A DNA stretch of 13,402 bases from Saccharofermentans sp. GTDB lineage: Bacteria; Bacillota_A; Clostridia; Saccharofermentanales; Saccharofermentanaceae. Of the stretch, positions 7,449 through 12,868 are shown in pieces. Numbering within the stretch: position 1 is the stretch's first letter; every line of letters starts with the position of its first letter. Under the pieces are notes generated by a model. That model worked only from the letters and a program-made list of their open reading frames with translations. It searched no databases and was not told the origin of the DNA. Where the stretch lies: positions 1 through 13,402 of the forward strand of contig JAILHX010000060.1 in NCBI GenBank assembly GCA_024695565.1, in the 5' to 3' direction. Position numbers and translations under genes: made by a program.

Positions 7449-8249
7449 TCAGACGTCTTCGTAAAGATAATACCCCATATCTTCGTCGTATCTTATCTCA
7501 AGACCTTCGCGCACCGCTCCGAACATCATCTCGCGCTCATAAACGCCGTAAACTTCATATGCGTTATTATCGGTATCAGTCACCGTAAAAGTCACCGCGA
7601 CATCAAACGGCTTATCCTTATCAGCTTTGCTGCCGTATGTGGCTTCATTCATCTCGATCTCGAAAATATCGCCCTTCCTGATAGCCTTGTATGTAATATA
7701 TCCTGTCTGGCCGCACCCTGCATATTCGCCGTTTACCATGACTTCGTAATCTATGAGCATGATGTTCTCGGCGTTGCAGGTAAATCTGATCGTAGCTTCC
7801 GGCATCTCGTAATGCATGCCTGACGAACCCCAGCATTCATAACCCGCAGACTCAATATATGAAGGTGTGTAGACATCCTGAAGTCTGGTATCGATCGCCC
7901 TTAAAAAGACCGGCTGATCCATGATACCGCCTATGTTTTTAACCATGATGTAGTTGTCATAAGGGTCTTCACCAAGGCTGTAGATGCGAAGATTCTTATC
8001 TCCGTCAACATAGCCCAAGCACTCCCTTATCGAATCATTGGACATCTTATCCTTCAGACGGCCAAAGTAAGAATACGTTCTCCCGTTTACCTTGATAGTT
8101 GTATCGCCGGTATCCTCGTCATAGACCTGGTCAAATGACTGCGGATTGGGCGGAAGATCAAGGATTTCGTTATTCCCGTTTATCAGCGAGCACCCTGACA
8201 TAAGGATGGTTCCGCACATTATAAGAGCTGCTAATTTCTGTTTCTTCAT
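7449..8249 (-). CDS. Lipoprotein of unknown function
   Basis: The 266-residue protein starts MKKQKLAALIMCGTILMSGC, a clean lipoprotein signal with Cys20 after LMSG. After a short Asn-rich linker there is no recognisable domain. The sequence alternates charged and aromatic residues, as in beta-rich extracellular domains (for example GYITYKAIRKGDIFEIEMNE and DVAVTFTVTDTDNNAYEVYG). No catalytic motif is evident. The start lies 2 bases after the upstream stop, and GGAGATTAGG overlaps that stop, so the genes are translationally linked. It probably sits on the outer face of the membrane together with the single-pass protein encoded before it. Confidence 0.8.
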   Translation of the reverse strand: MKKQKLAALIMCGTILMSGCSLINGNNEILDLPPNPQSFDQVYDEDTGDTTIKVNGRTYSYFGRLKDKMSNDSIRECLGYVDGDKNLRIYSLGEDPYDNYIMVKNIGGIMDQPVFLRAIDTRLQDVYTPSYIESAGYECWGSSGMHYEMPEATIRFTCNAENIMLIDYEVMVNGEYAGCGQTGYITYKAIRKGDIFEIEMNEATYGSKADKDKPFDVAVTFTVTDTDNNAYEVYGVYEREMMFGAVREGLEIRYDEDMGYYLYEDV

Positions 8250-8251
8250 TC

Positions 8252-8620
8252 CTAATCTCCCTCTATCATTACCTTAACGCCATGCGTGGTGCCTTCAGGC
8301 GCATTATCGTTATTGGCATAAACGTAGACTGTTACAAAGCTTCCCGCATCAGTGATGGTAATGCTGCTGCCGTCTTCTGAGATAATGCCTTCGCCGTCAG
8401 TTATTCCGCTTATCATGCGCACATCATAATTTGAAAAATCAGCCAGATCATCGATATGTATAGTGGCTCCGACCGTGCAGACCACACCGTTTTTATCTCT
8501 GATGTGCGCGCAGCGTGATATATAATCCACCGCACCGTATACCATTACAGCGAGCATTCCGCACATAAGCGTCAGAACAGTTCCGGCTGTGATCAGAATG
8601 ACCTTAAAACTCTTTCTCAT
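8252..8620 (-). CDS. Single-pass membrane protein with small extracellular beta domain
   Basis: The 122-residue protein has a basic N-terminus (MRKSFK), one hydrophobic helix (about 7-30, possibly an uncleaved signal anchor) and an 85-residue outside domain. The domain looks like a small Ig-like sandwich: alternating beta stretches such as GATIHIDDL, SSITITDAG and SFVTVYVYAN, with a C-terminal VKVMIEGD. This is an impression from the pattern, not a named family. Two cysteines (about 37 and 48) flank the start of the outside domain and could form a disulfide. It is the first gene of a three-gene operon and is preceded by a good promoter and AGAGGTT. Confidence 0.75.
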   Translation of the reverse strand: MRKSFKVILITAGTVLTLMCGMLAVMVYGAVDYISRCAHIRDKNGVVCTVGATIHIDDLADFSNYDVRMISGITDGEGIISEDGSSITITDAGSFVTVYVYANNDNAPEGTTHGVKVMIEGD

Positions 8621-8651
8621 TTAGTCATAACCTCTGGTTTTTGATAGCGCT

Positions 8652-8680
8652 ATGATACACCGCACGAATTCGTTTTGCAA
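8652..8680 (-). promoter_or_regulatory. Candidate sigma-A promoter of the three-gene envelope operon
   Basis: The minus strand has TTGCAA (8675-8680), a 17-bp spacer and TATCAT (8652-8657), with AT-rich DNA upstream resembling an UP element. The predicted leader to the ATG at 8620 is about 25 nt. Confidence 0.55.
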
Positions 8681-8724
8681 TATAATTTTATTGATTACCA
8701 ATAAATTGTTATTGTTTTGCCACA

Positions 8725-8753
8725 AAACGAAAGGTCCCGCTTAACGGGACCTT
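8725..8753 (-). terminator. Rho-independent terminator of the XRE regulator gene
   Basis: Perfect 9-bp arms AAGGTCCCG / CGGGACCTT around a 5-base loop, followed on the minus strand by TCGTTTTG. It lies 46 bases beyond the regulator's stop and separates it from the envelope operon promoter. Confidence 0.8.
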
Positions 8754-8798
8754 ATCAGAAATAATAAACTAAAAAAGTGATCTGTCAGCCGGCAGAAG

Positions 8799-9470
8799 TT
8801 ACCTCGTGAGCCCGCCGTGGAACACGCATTCATACACCTTAATGTCGTTCCAATAGATCTCCTCATATCCCTGGAACCATGTGAAATCGCCGGTCACGTT
8901 GCACCTGTACGTGTATTCGCCGGACTGATATAATTCCGGGCCTCTGTAGGGCATGCGTCTGTCTGCTTTCCGGAGTGACTCTTTAAGAAAATCACCGCTG
9001 AACCTGTCGTCCAAAACTCTTCCCATATAGTTCATCACATAGACGGAAGAGCCGCTTTTTGTTATCGATTCCTCGCCCGCAAACTTTTCGCCGCCTACGT
9101 AGGAATCATGGTAAGTATATTCGCCTGAAGAATAGCGGAAATCATGCGACGCGGGCCTTGTGGACTCTACTTCATTTGCGAAAGCCGCATAGGTATTAAC
9201 GTTCGCTTCAAGCCTGAAACCAATTAATTCATCAAGGCCGCCCGCTTCCCCGTCCGCTATCGAGACGGCGCAGTCCCGGTCCTTGACCAGATAATCCACG
9301 CTGACATTCATCATGTTGCTGATCTGGATCAGATTGAAAATGTCGGGATAGACCTGGCCTGATTCCCACTTGGCAACAGCCTGCCTCGAGACGCCGAGTC
9401 TGTCGGCAAGTTCTTCCTGGGTAAAGCCCTTGTTCTTTCGAAGTATCTGAAGTTTCTCGGAAAAGATCAT
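8799..9470 (-). CDS. XRE-family transcriptional regulator with DUF5680-type C-terminal domain
   Basis: This is a cytoplasmic DNA-binding protein of 223 residues. An upstream in-frame GTG at 9479 is too close to GGAGG to be used; the ATG at 9470 has that site eight bases upstream. Residues 3-62 form a Cro/CI helix-turn-helix (LRKNKGFTQEELADRLGVSR, QAVAKWESGQVYPD), with MMNVSVDYLVKD as the end of the domain. Residues about 80-220 match the DUF5680 pattern as I recall it: STRPASHDFRY, GEYTYHDSYVGGEKFAGEE, NYMGRVLDDRFSGDFLKE, PYRGPELY, WFQGYEEI and a final VYECVFHGG. SGEYTY occurs twice, at about 115-120 and 183-188. The C-terminal domain probably binds a ligand. Two small membrane proteins lie just upstream on the same strand and may belong to its regulon. 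Confidence 0.9.
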   Translation of the reverse strand: MIFSEKLQILRKNKGFTQEELADRLGVSRQAVAKWESGQVYPDIFNLIQISNMMNVSVDYLVKDRDCAVSIADGEAGGLDELIGFRLEANVNTYAAFANEVESTRPASHDFRYSSGEYTYHDSYVGGEKFAGEESITKSGSSVYVMNYMGRVLDDRFSGDFLKESLRKADRRMPYRGPELYQSGEYTYRCNVTGDFTWFQGYEEIYWNDIKVYECVFHGGLTR

Positions 9471-9559
9471 TATTGTCACCTCCGAATCAATCTTACAGAA
9501 TAGAACGGATCAATAACATAAATCATCAGTTGCGGTTTTTCTACCGCTGTTATACATCA

Positions 9560-9901
9560 TCAGTAACGATACTGGCTCACTGCGAAAATAAGCAGCATCA
9601 TGAACAGTATTCCGACGATAAGACCAACTGCAGACAGCACGATGCAGACAACTGACCATTTGCCCTTGCGATTAATGACCTTCGCAGCGATCGACAGACC
9701 GAGGCTGACCAATAGTGCAACAGCGCACATGATAAGCACCGACTGGCAGCCGTCCATCGTTCTTACATCCTGGCGCACGCCATACGCCGAGCCGAACCAG
9801 ATGAGCATAGCTATCGGAGATACAATGCTGCTTAGAACGAAAAATGCGGTCGCAAGTCCGCAGAATACTGTGGAAATGTCTCTCTTCTTCTGATCAGGCA
9901 T
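9560..9901 (-). CDS. Small three-helix membrane protein, unknown
   Basis: The 113-residue protein has hydrophobic helices at about 10-36, 54-73 and 83-108, with charged caps (MPDQKKRD at the start, NRKGKW between helices 2 and 3). The start has GAGAGGAGATA at good spacing and its own promoter-like sequence (9932-9961). It resembles the general class of small clostridial DUF4190-like membrane proteins, but I cannot assign a family. It is followed after 89 bases by the XRE regulator; a weak hairpin in that gap has no T-run, so read-through into the regulator is possible. Confidence 0.75.
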   Translation of the reverse strand: MPDQKKRDISTVFCGLATAFFVLSSIVSPIAMLIWFGSAYGVRQDVRTMDGCQSVLIMCAVALLVSLGLSIAAKVINRKGKWSVVCIVLSAVGLIVGILFMMLLIFAVSQYRY

Positions 9902-9931
9902 AATGTATCTCCTCTCCAGTCTTATTGCTCT

Positions 9932-9961
9932 ATTATATATCCCTTATTCAAATTCACACAA
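9932..9961 (-). promoter_or_regulatory. Candidate promoter of the three-helix membrane protein gene
   Basis: The minus strand has TATAAT (9932-9937) and TTGTGT (9956-9961), separated by 18 bp. The leader to the ATG at 9901 would be about 25 nt. Confidence 0.5.
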
Positions 9962-9971
9962 AACGTATTTC

Positions 9972-10232
9972 TCATCGCGGATAAAACGCATAAACAAAAA
10001 AGCCGAGGAACATAAGGGCCACAAAGGCAATCATCGCGATTATCATTAAGCCTGCGATGATCAAACCTATGATAAAGAAAACCTTGATCCCCGTTTTGAC
10101 CTTGCGGTGTTCCCTTTTGGCCTTAACGCTGTCTACGATGAACAGGACTACAGGCACAACGACAGCTGCCGTGAGAAGTCCTGTCAGACCCGTTTCCAAA
10201 AGCATTACCAAATAATCTGATACAACTTCCAT
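9972..10232 (-). CDS. Small two-helix membrane protein, unknown
   Basis: The 86-residue protein has helices at about 14-34 and 49-82, joined by a very basic loop (DSVKAKREHRKVKTG) that should face the cytoplasm. It ends in FVYAFYPR. GGAGA lies upstream of the ATG at 10232. It is 70 bases from the next membrane protein gene and the last backbone-like gene before the AT-rich segment. I do not recognise the family. Confidence 0.7.
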   Translation of the reverse strand: MEVVSDYLVMLLETGLTGLLTAAVVVPVVLFIVDSVKAKREHRKVKTGIKVFFIIGLIIAGLMIIAMIAFVALMFLGFFVYAFYPR

Positions 10233-10278
10233 ACTCTGATATCTCCAATTAAATACGAATCATCAAATCGTTCCTATA

Positions 10279-10306
10279 TTTATACTATACAAACGGTAAT
10301 TATCAA
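10279..10306 (-). promoter_or_regulatory. Candidate promoter of the two-helix membrane protein gene
   Basis: The minus strand has TTGATA (10301-10306), a 16-bp spacer and TATAAA (10279-10284), with a leader of about 40 nt to the ATG at 10232. Confidence 0.5.
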
Positions 10307-10320
10307 ATTCAGACTGACGA

Positions 10321-10401
10321 TTAGTTCCAAAACGTGATCAGGATCTGCAAGAACACATAAGATATAGCGATTAATCGTACACGTTCTACTATTATTGTCA
10401 T
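10321..10401 (-). CDS. Possible 26-residue hydrophobic peptide
   Basis: A short frame starts at ATG 10401 with GAGGAG four bases upstream and ends at TAA. The peptide begins MTIIVERVRL and continues as a hydrophobic stretch with the features of one membrane helix (IAISYVFLQILITFW), ending in Asn. This composition is like small membrane toxins or regulatory peptides. It lies back to back with the plus-strand helix-turn-helix gene at 10462. The frame is so short that chance cannot be excluded. Confidence 0.3.
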   Translation of the reverse strand: MTIIVERVRLIAISYVFLQILITFWN

Positions 10402-10461
10402 TTTCTCCTCAAAGATATTCGTATTAAATTTACTATAAGGATTACTAAGTAGATGGTATGA

Positions 10462-10770
10462 ATGGTTATGGATGTATTGAAGAGAATCCTTGATTTGCGA
10501 ACAGAAAGAGGCTGGAGTGAATATAAACTTTCAGTCGAATCTGATATTCCGCAAACTACCATCTCATCCTGGTATCGGAAAAATGTCTGTCCGACAATCC
10601 CTTCCCTTGAAAAAATATGCAAGGCTTACAATATTACCATGACGCAGTTTTTCAATGACTCTGATGAGTATGTAAGCTTAACTGAGAACCAGGCCATACT
10701 GATAGAACACTTCAGCAGACTGGATATTGATCAGCAGGAAGCTTTGCTTAAGTTTTTAAAGTCGCTGTAA
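10462..10770 (+). CDS. Small helix-turn-helix regulator (XRE-like), first of two paralogues
   Basis: The 102-residue protein has an N-terminal helix-turn-helix (about 1-65): RILDLRTERGWSEYKLS, DIPQTTISSWYRK as recognition region, PTIPSLEKICKAYNITMTQFF. The C-terminal 35 residues are a short helical extension (TENQAILIEHFSRLDIDQQE) ending in LLKFLKSL. The gene at 12285 shares RGW-EY-L, TISSWYRK, SLE-IC and QFF, roughly half of all positions. It is the first plus-strand gene in the window and lies in AT-rich DNA. No good ribosome binding site precedes the ATG at 10462, and Met3 at 10468 is an alternative. Such proteins are common on clostridial integrative elements. Its target is unknown; the palindromes nearby are candidates. 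Confidence 0.85.
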   Translation: MVMDVLKRILDLRTERGWSEYKLSVESDIPQTTISSWYRKNVCPTIPSLEKICKAYNITMTQFFNDSDEYVSLTENQAILIEHFSRLDIDQQEALLKFLKSL

Positions 10771-10807
10771 CCGCTGGTTCTAAAAGCCGGTTTTCTTACT
10801 TTTTTCA
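10769..10807 (+). terminator. Weak terminator-like hairpin after the first helix-turn-helix gene
   Basis: AACCG (10769-10773) can pair with CGGTT (10788-10792), and T-rich DNA (TTTTCTTACTTTTTT) follows. The stem is short with a bulge, and it overlaps the stop codon. Confidence 0.3.
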
Positions 10808-10851
10808 GATATGCCGATACAAAATGCCTTGATCATTTCTGAATCTTTCAT
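10780..10851 (-). CDS. Possible 23-residue small ORF with strong ribosome binding site
   Basis: AGGAGGG lies seven bases before ATG 10851, close to an ideal site. The frame ends at TAG 10780 and encodes a peptide starting MKDSEMIKAFCIGISEK and ending in basic KSKKTGF. The frame runs convergent to the helix-turn-helix gene. A 5-bp GC hairpin (10875-10891) and an inverted repeat (10897-10915) lie upstream. It could be a real small protein or the stump of a truncated gene. I do not recognise it. Confidence 0.4.
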   Translation of the reverse strand: MKDSEMIKAFCIGISEKSKKTGF

Positions 10852-10896
10852 GCTATATCCCTCCTATATAGATTCCCGGCAATAATCCGGGCATCT

Positions 10897-10915
10897 ACAT
10901 AAAAGGTTTTTATGT
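10897..10915. promoter_or_regulatory. Inverted repeat, operator candidate
   Basis: ACATAAAA and TTTTATGT are exact complements around a 3-base spacer. The size (about 19 bp) suits a dimeric helix-turn-helix protein. It lies upstream of the 23-residue frame on the minus strand. Chance is possible in AT-rich DNA. Confidence 0.35.
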
Positions 10916-10962
10916 TTTGACCTTATGGGAACATTAACTGTTTTATACTATGCATTAATAGG

Positions 10963-10998
10963 ACAGGCGCCGTTTCCGACGCCTGTTCGTTTTGTCCT
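10963..10998 (+). terminator. Rho-independent terminator on the plus strand, without an obvious gene
   Basis: ACAGGCG / CGCCTGT form a 7-bp stem (extendable with CG pairs inside) and are followed by TCGTTTTGTCC on the plus strand. The minus strand has no T-run after it. The nearest plus-strand gene ends 190 bases earlier. It may end that transcript or act as a leader attenuator for the short frame at 11030. Confidence 0.55.
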
Positions 10999-11029
10999 AG
11001 AATTACAAATAATGAAAGGAGCAATTATC

Positions 11030-11083
11030 ATGTTTATCAGTTGCATCTTTTTTCTATTCTTTAATTTTGCTGTTGATAGATGA
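11030..11083 (+). CDS. Possible 17-residue frame: peptide or truncated gene start
   Basis: AAAGGAG lies eight bases before ATG 11030. The peptide is hydrophobic (MFISCIFFLFFNFAVDR) and its last part overlaps the 3' end of the minus-strand gene at 11054. Together with the terminator-like hairpin upstream it looks like the leader of a gene whose body is gone. A functional peptide is possible but less likely. Confidence 0.25.
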   Translation: MFISCIFFLFFNFAVDR

Positions 11084-12139
11084 AAGTGTCTTATTTCTCT
11101 TATGATTCTGAAACAATCCGACTACGTTTAAGAAATTGCCAGTTCTTGCACTTCTTCGAATGCCATCAAGATTTGAAAGCATATCAGACTGGATGTCATT
11201 TCCTTCTTGAATTGCTGAATAAATACCAACAAAGCCATCTCTTAAATCTCTGCGCATATCATCAACATGAACTTGGATATTGACCAATTCTTCCTTAATT
11301 TCTTTGTTGTTAAGCAAGTCAATAGCTCTCTCTATATCGTGTTCAGACGTGCTCATATCTTCATAAATCCAAGCGAGTCTTTCAATATTACGGTAGGAAC
11401 TTGGTATCAATTGTGTTGTAGTATAAAGCGTATCCAAAGCTTCAGTATTTTCACTAAGATCTTTCTGAACAAAAGCAATCATCTCATCTTGCTTTCCCTG
11501 CCAAACAGCTAATTCATTTTTATAATTTGGAACTACTACATTATTGTAATTATCCATCGCATCGTCATATTCCTTTTGAACAGCTTGGCACTGAGCTTCA
11601 TAATTTGCTTTAATCTCTTGATTCTTCTGTTCTGTTGCTTGACTTGCAGCAATGCATTCATTCTTATATTCTTCAGAATTTTTCACATCTGAATAATAAA
11701 TGTTATATTTCTTTTTCTGCGTAAGGAATGTGAATAACGCAAATGCGGCTATTCCCGCACTGATTAATGCGAAAATGCCAAATACAATATTGACTACAAT
11801 ATTGACTGCCTTGTATTCCTGGAATGTCGTGACAATAGATAACCAAAAAGCCAATAAAACTGCAAACTGAGCCATCATAACGATGAGCCAAACGAGAGCC
11901 TTCGGTATTTTTGCTTTTTCACTCAACCAATCAGGGAAAGACTTAGCCTTCGGTTTGGGAGGTATGTGCTTTACATATTTAGGCTCTGGTACTGAACCAA
12001 TTTTCGGGGCATCAGGCTGTCGCTTAAAACGCTGTGCCTTCAACCGAGAAAGCTCTTCGTTCTCAATGATAATAGCGGCTTCAAGTTCTGCTGCCATACC
12101 TACAATGTTAGCCTGTTCCTCGCGAGAAAACTTACTCAT
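11054..12139 (-). CDS. Membrane protein with two helices and a long coiled coil, unknown
   Basis: The 361-residue protein has a cytoplasmic N-terminal part (1-78) with a Glu-rich helix and a Pro/Lys stretch (IPPKPKAK). Two hydrophobic helices follow at about 80-103 and 113-140, then a predicted coiled coil (about 145-232; Glu, Gln, Lys, Asn rich) and a C-terminal helical region (233-361). SSYRNIERLAWIYEDMSTS (248-266) resembles, from memory, a motif (YRN...YEYLSSGR) in a family of Firmicute proteins of the same architecture and unknown function. The start has AAGGAGGT at ideal spacing. The gene is AT-rich relative to the left half and is divergent from the regulator at 12285. No catalytic residues are visible. 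A membrane stress, defence or scaffold role is speculation. Confidence 0.8.
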   Translation of the reverse strand: MSKFSREEQANIVGMAAELEAAIIIENEELSRLKAQRFKRQPDAPKIGSVPEPKYVKHIPPKPKAKSFPDWLSEKAKIPKALVWLIVMMAQFAVLLAFWLSIVTTFQEYKAVNIVVNIVFGIFALISAGIAAFALFTFLTQKKKYNIYYSDVKNSEEYKNECIAASQATEQKNQEIKANYEAQCQAVQKEYDDAMDNYNNVVVPNYKNELAVWQGKQDEMIAFVQKDLSENTEALDTLYTTTQLIPSSYRNIERLAWIYEDMSTSEHDIERAIDLLNNKEIKEELVNIQVHVDDMRRDLRDGFVGIYSAIQEGNDIQSDMLSNLDGIRRSARTGNFLNVVGLFQNHKRNKTLSSINSKIKE

Positions 12140-12191
12140 ATTCTATACCTCCTTCTCAATCGCTGGATTAATACTATTAATAATATTATAA

Positions 12192-12211
12192 ATCGTAATA
12201 GTAATTACGAT
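12192..12211. promoter_or_regulatory. Inverted repeat in the divergent spacer, operator candidate
   Basis: ATCGTAAT and ATTACGAT are exact complements around AGTA. The repeat lies between the starts of the membrane/coiled-coil gene and the second helix-turn-helix gene, 53 bases upstream of one and 74 of the other. This is where a repressor encoded by that regulator would bind to control both. Confidence 0.5.
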
Positions 12212-12231
12212 ATTAATCATTATTGAACATA

Positions 12232-12260
12232 TTGTTACTTCGTATAATCGCAACTATAGA
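12232..12260 (+). promoter_or_regulatory. Candidate promoter of the second helix-turn-helix gene
   Basis: TTGTTA (12232-12237), a 17-bp spacer and TATAGA (12255-12260). An alternative TATAAT at 12243-12248 has only a short (14 bp) spacing to TTGAAC. Confidence 0.4.
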
Positions 12261-12284
12261 TACGAGAAGTACGAGGAATGGGAG

Positions 12285-12611
12285 ATGAAAAAAGAGAAAG
12301 CCTCTTTCGATGTGTTAAATAGGATACAGGCTGAAAGGCAAAAAAGAGGTTGGACAGAATACACTCTGGCTAAAAACTCAGAGCTGTCTCAATCGACTAT
12401 TTCTTCGTGGTATCGAAAAGATCTTGAACCGTCATTGACATCATTGGAGAGAATATGTAACGGTTTGGGAATAACACTTTCTCAGTTCTTTTCTTCTGAA
12501 GAATATACTGGCGGTTTATCCAGCGAACAGATAAGTTTATTAGAAACTTGGGAAAGACTTTCTCCAGAACAACGATGTGCTTTATTGGCACTACTGAAAA
12601 GTTTTCAATAA
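12285..12611 (+). CDS. Small helix-turn-helix regulator (XRE-like), second of two paralogues
   Basis: The 108-residue protein has the same plan as the one at 10462: helix-turn-helix (about 8-70) with RIQAERQKRGWTEYTLAKNS, LSQSTISSWYRKDLEPS and SLERICNGLGITLSQFF, then a helical tail (LSSEQISLLETWERLSPEQRCALLALLKSF). The tail is clearly related between the two (LLK-SL / LLKSF). DNA identity is much lower than protein similarity, so the pair is old, not a recent duplication. The start ATG has GAGGA at good spacing. It is divergent from the membrane/coiled-coil gene across a 145-base AT-rich spacer that contains an inverted repeat, so it probably controls that gene and itself. Confidence 0.88.
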   Translation: MKKEKASFDVLNRIQAERQKRGWTEYTLAKNSELSQSTISSWYRKDLEPSLTSLERICNGLGITLSQFFSSEEYTGGLSSEQISLLETWERLSPEQRCALLALLKSFQ

Positions 12612-12614
12612 CGA

Positions 12615-12860
12615 TTAAATCATTTTGAAGTGCTTCAGCGCTTCTGTAATAGCCTTCTCCTTTTCAGGAGTGCAATTCGGCTGTCGCGAATTCTCCGACT
12701 TGGGATGATAATAGTTTTCTCTCTCAATAATTCCGTGCTTATGCTTTACTTGAGCAATATTCAACTTAGATACATGAAGACCGGTATGCTCCTAAACATA
12801 ATCCTGAATCTCTTGATAAGTGGCTTTTGATTCAGCAGCCGTAATATCGAGATTAGACAT
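12615..12860 (-). pseudogene. Small domain interrupted by an in-frame amber codon
   Basis: The minus strand reads MSNLDITAAESKATYQEIQDY V, then TAG at codon 23 (12792-12794), then continues in the same frame for 58 codons: EHTGLHVSKLNIAQVKHKHG, IIERENYYHPKSENSRQ, CTPEKEKAITEALKHFKMI, ending in TAA. The pattern ...EIQDYV-L-EHTGL... is known to me from a small helical domain found in clostridial genomes, alone or as an extra tail on proteins annotated RlmD (23S rRNA methyltransferase). This link is from memory. TAG replaces an expected Leu codon (one base from TTG). There is no Shine-Dalgarno before the ATG, and a TAA lies directly before it in frame. It begins 8 bases after the serine recombinase stop, and ends 3 bases from the convergent regulator gene. 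It is probably a decayed gene. Confidence 0.7.
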
Positions 12861-12868
12861 TTAAACAG

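Noticed and set aside
9471..9479. GTG start for the XRE regulator
   Set aside because: The GTG overlaps the GGAGG site itself, whereas the ATG at 9470 is ideally spaced.
9532..9547. Hairpin GCGGT/ACCGC after the three-helix membrane protein gene
   Set aside because: Only 5 bp and no T-run on either strand, so not called a terminator.
10398..10622. Minus-strand frame of 74 codons
   Set aside because: It lies opposite the helix-turn-helix gene, has no ribosome binding site, and its protein shows no sensible pattern.
10771..11053. CRISPR array or tRNA in the gene-poor spacer
   Set aside because: Only isolated inverted repeats are present; no regular direct repeats and no cloverleaf were seen.
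12397..12591. Minus-strand frame inside the second helix-turn-helix gene
   Set aside because: A shadow of the plus-strand gene, which has clear protein motifs.
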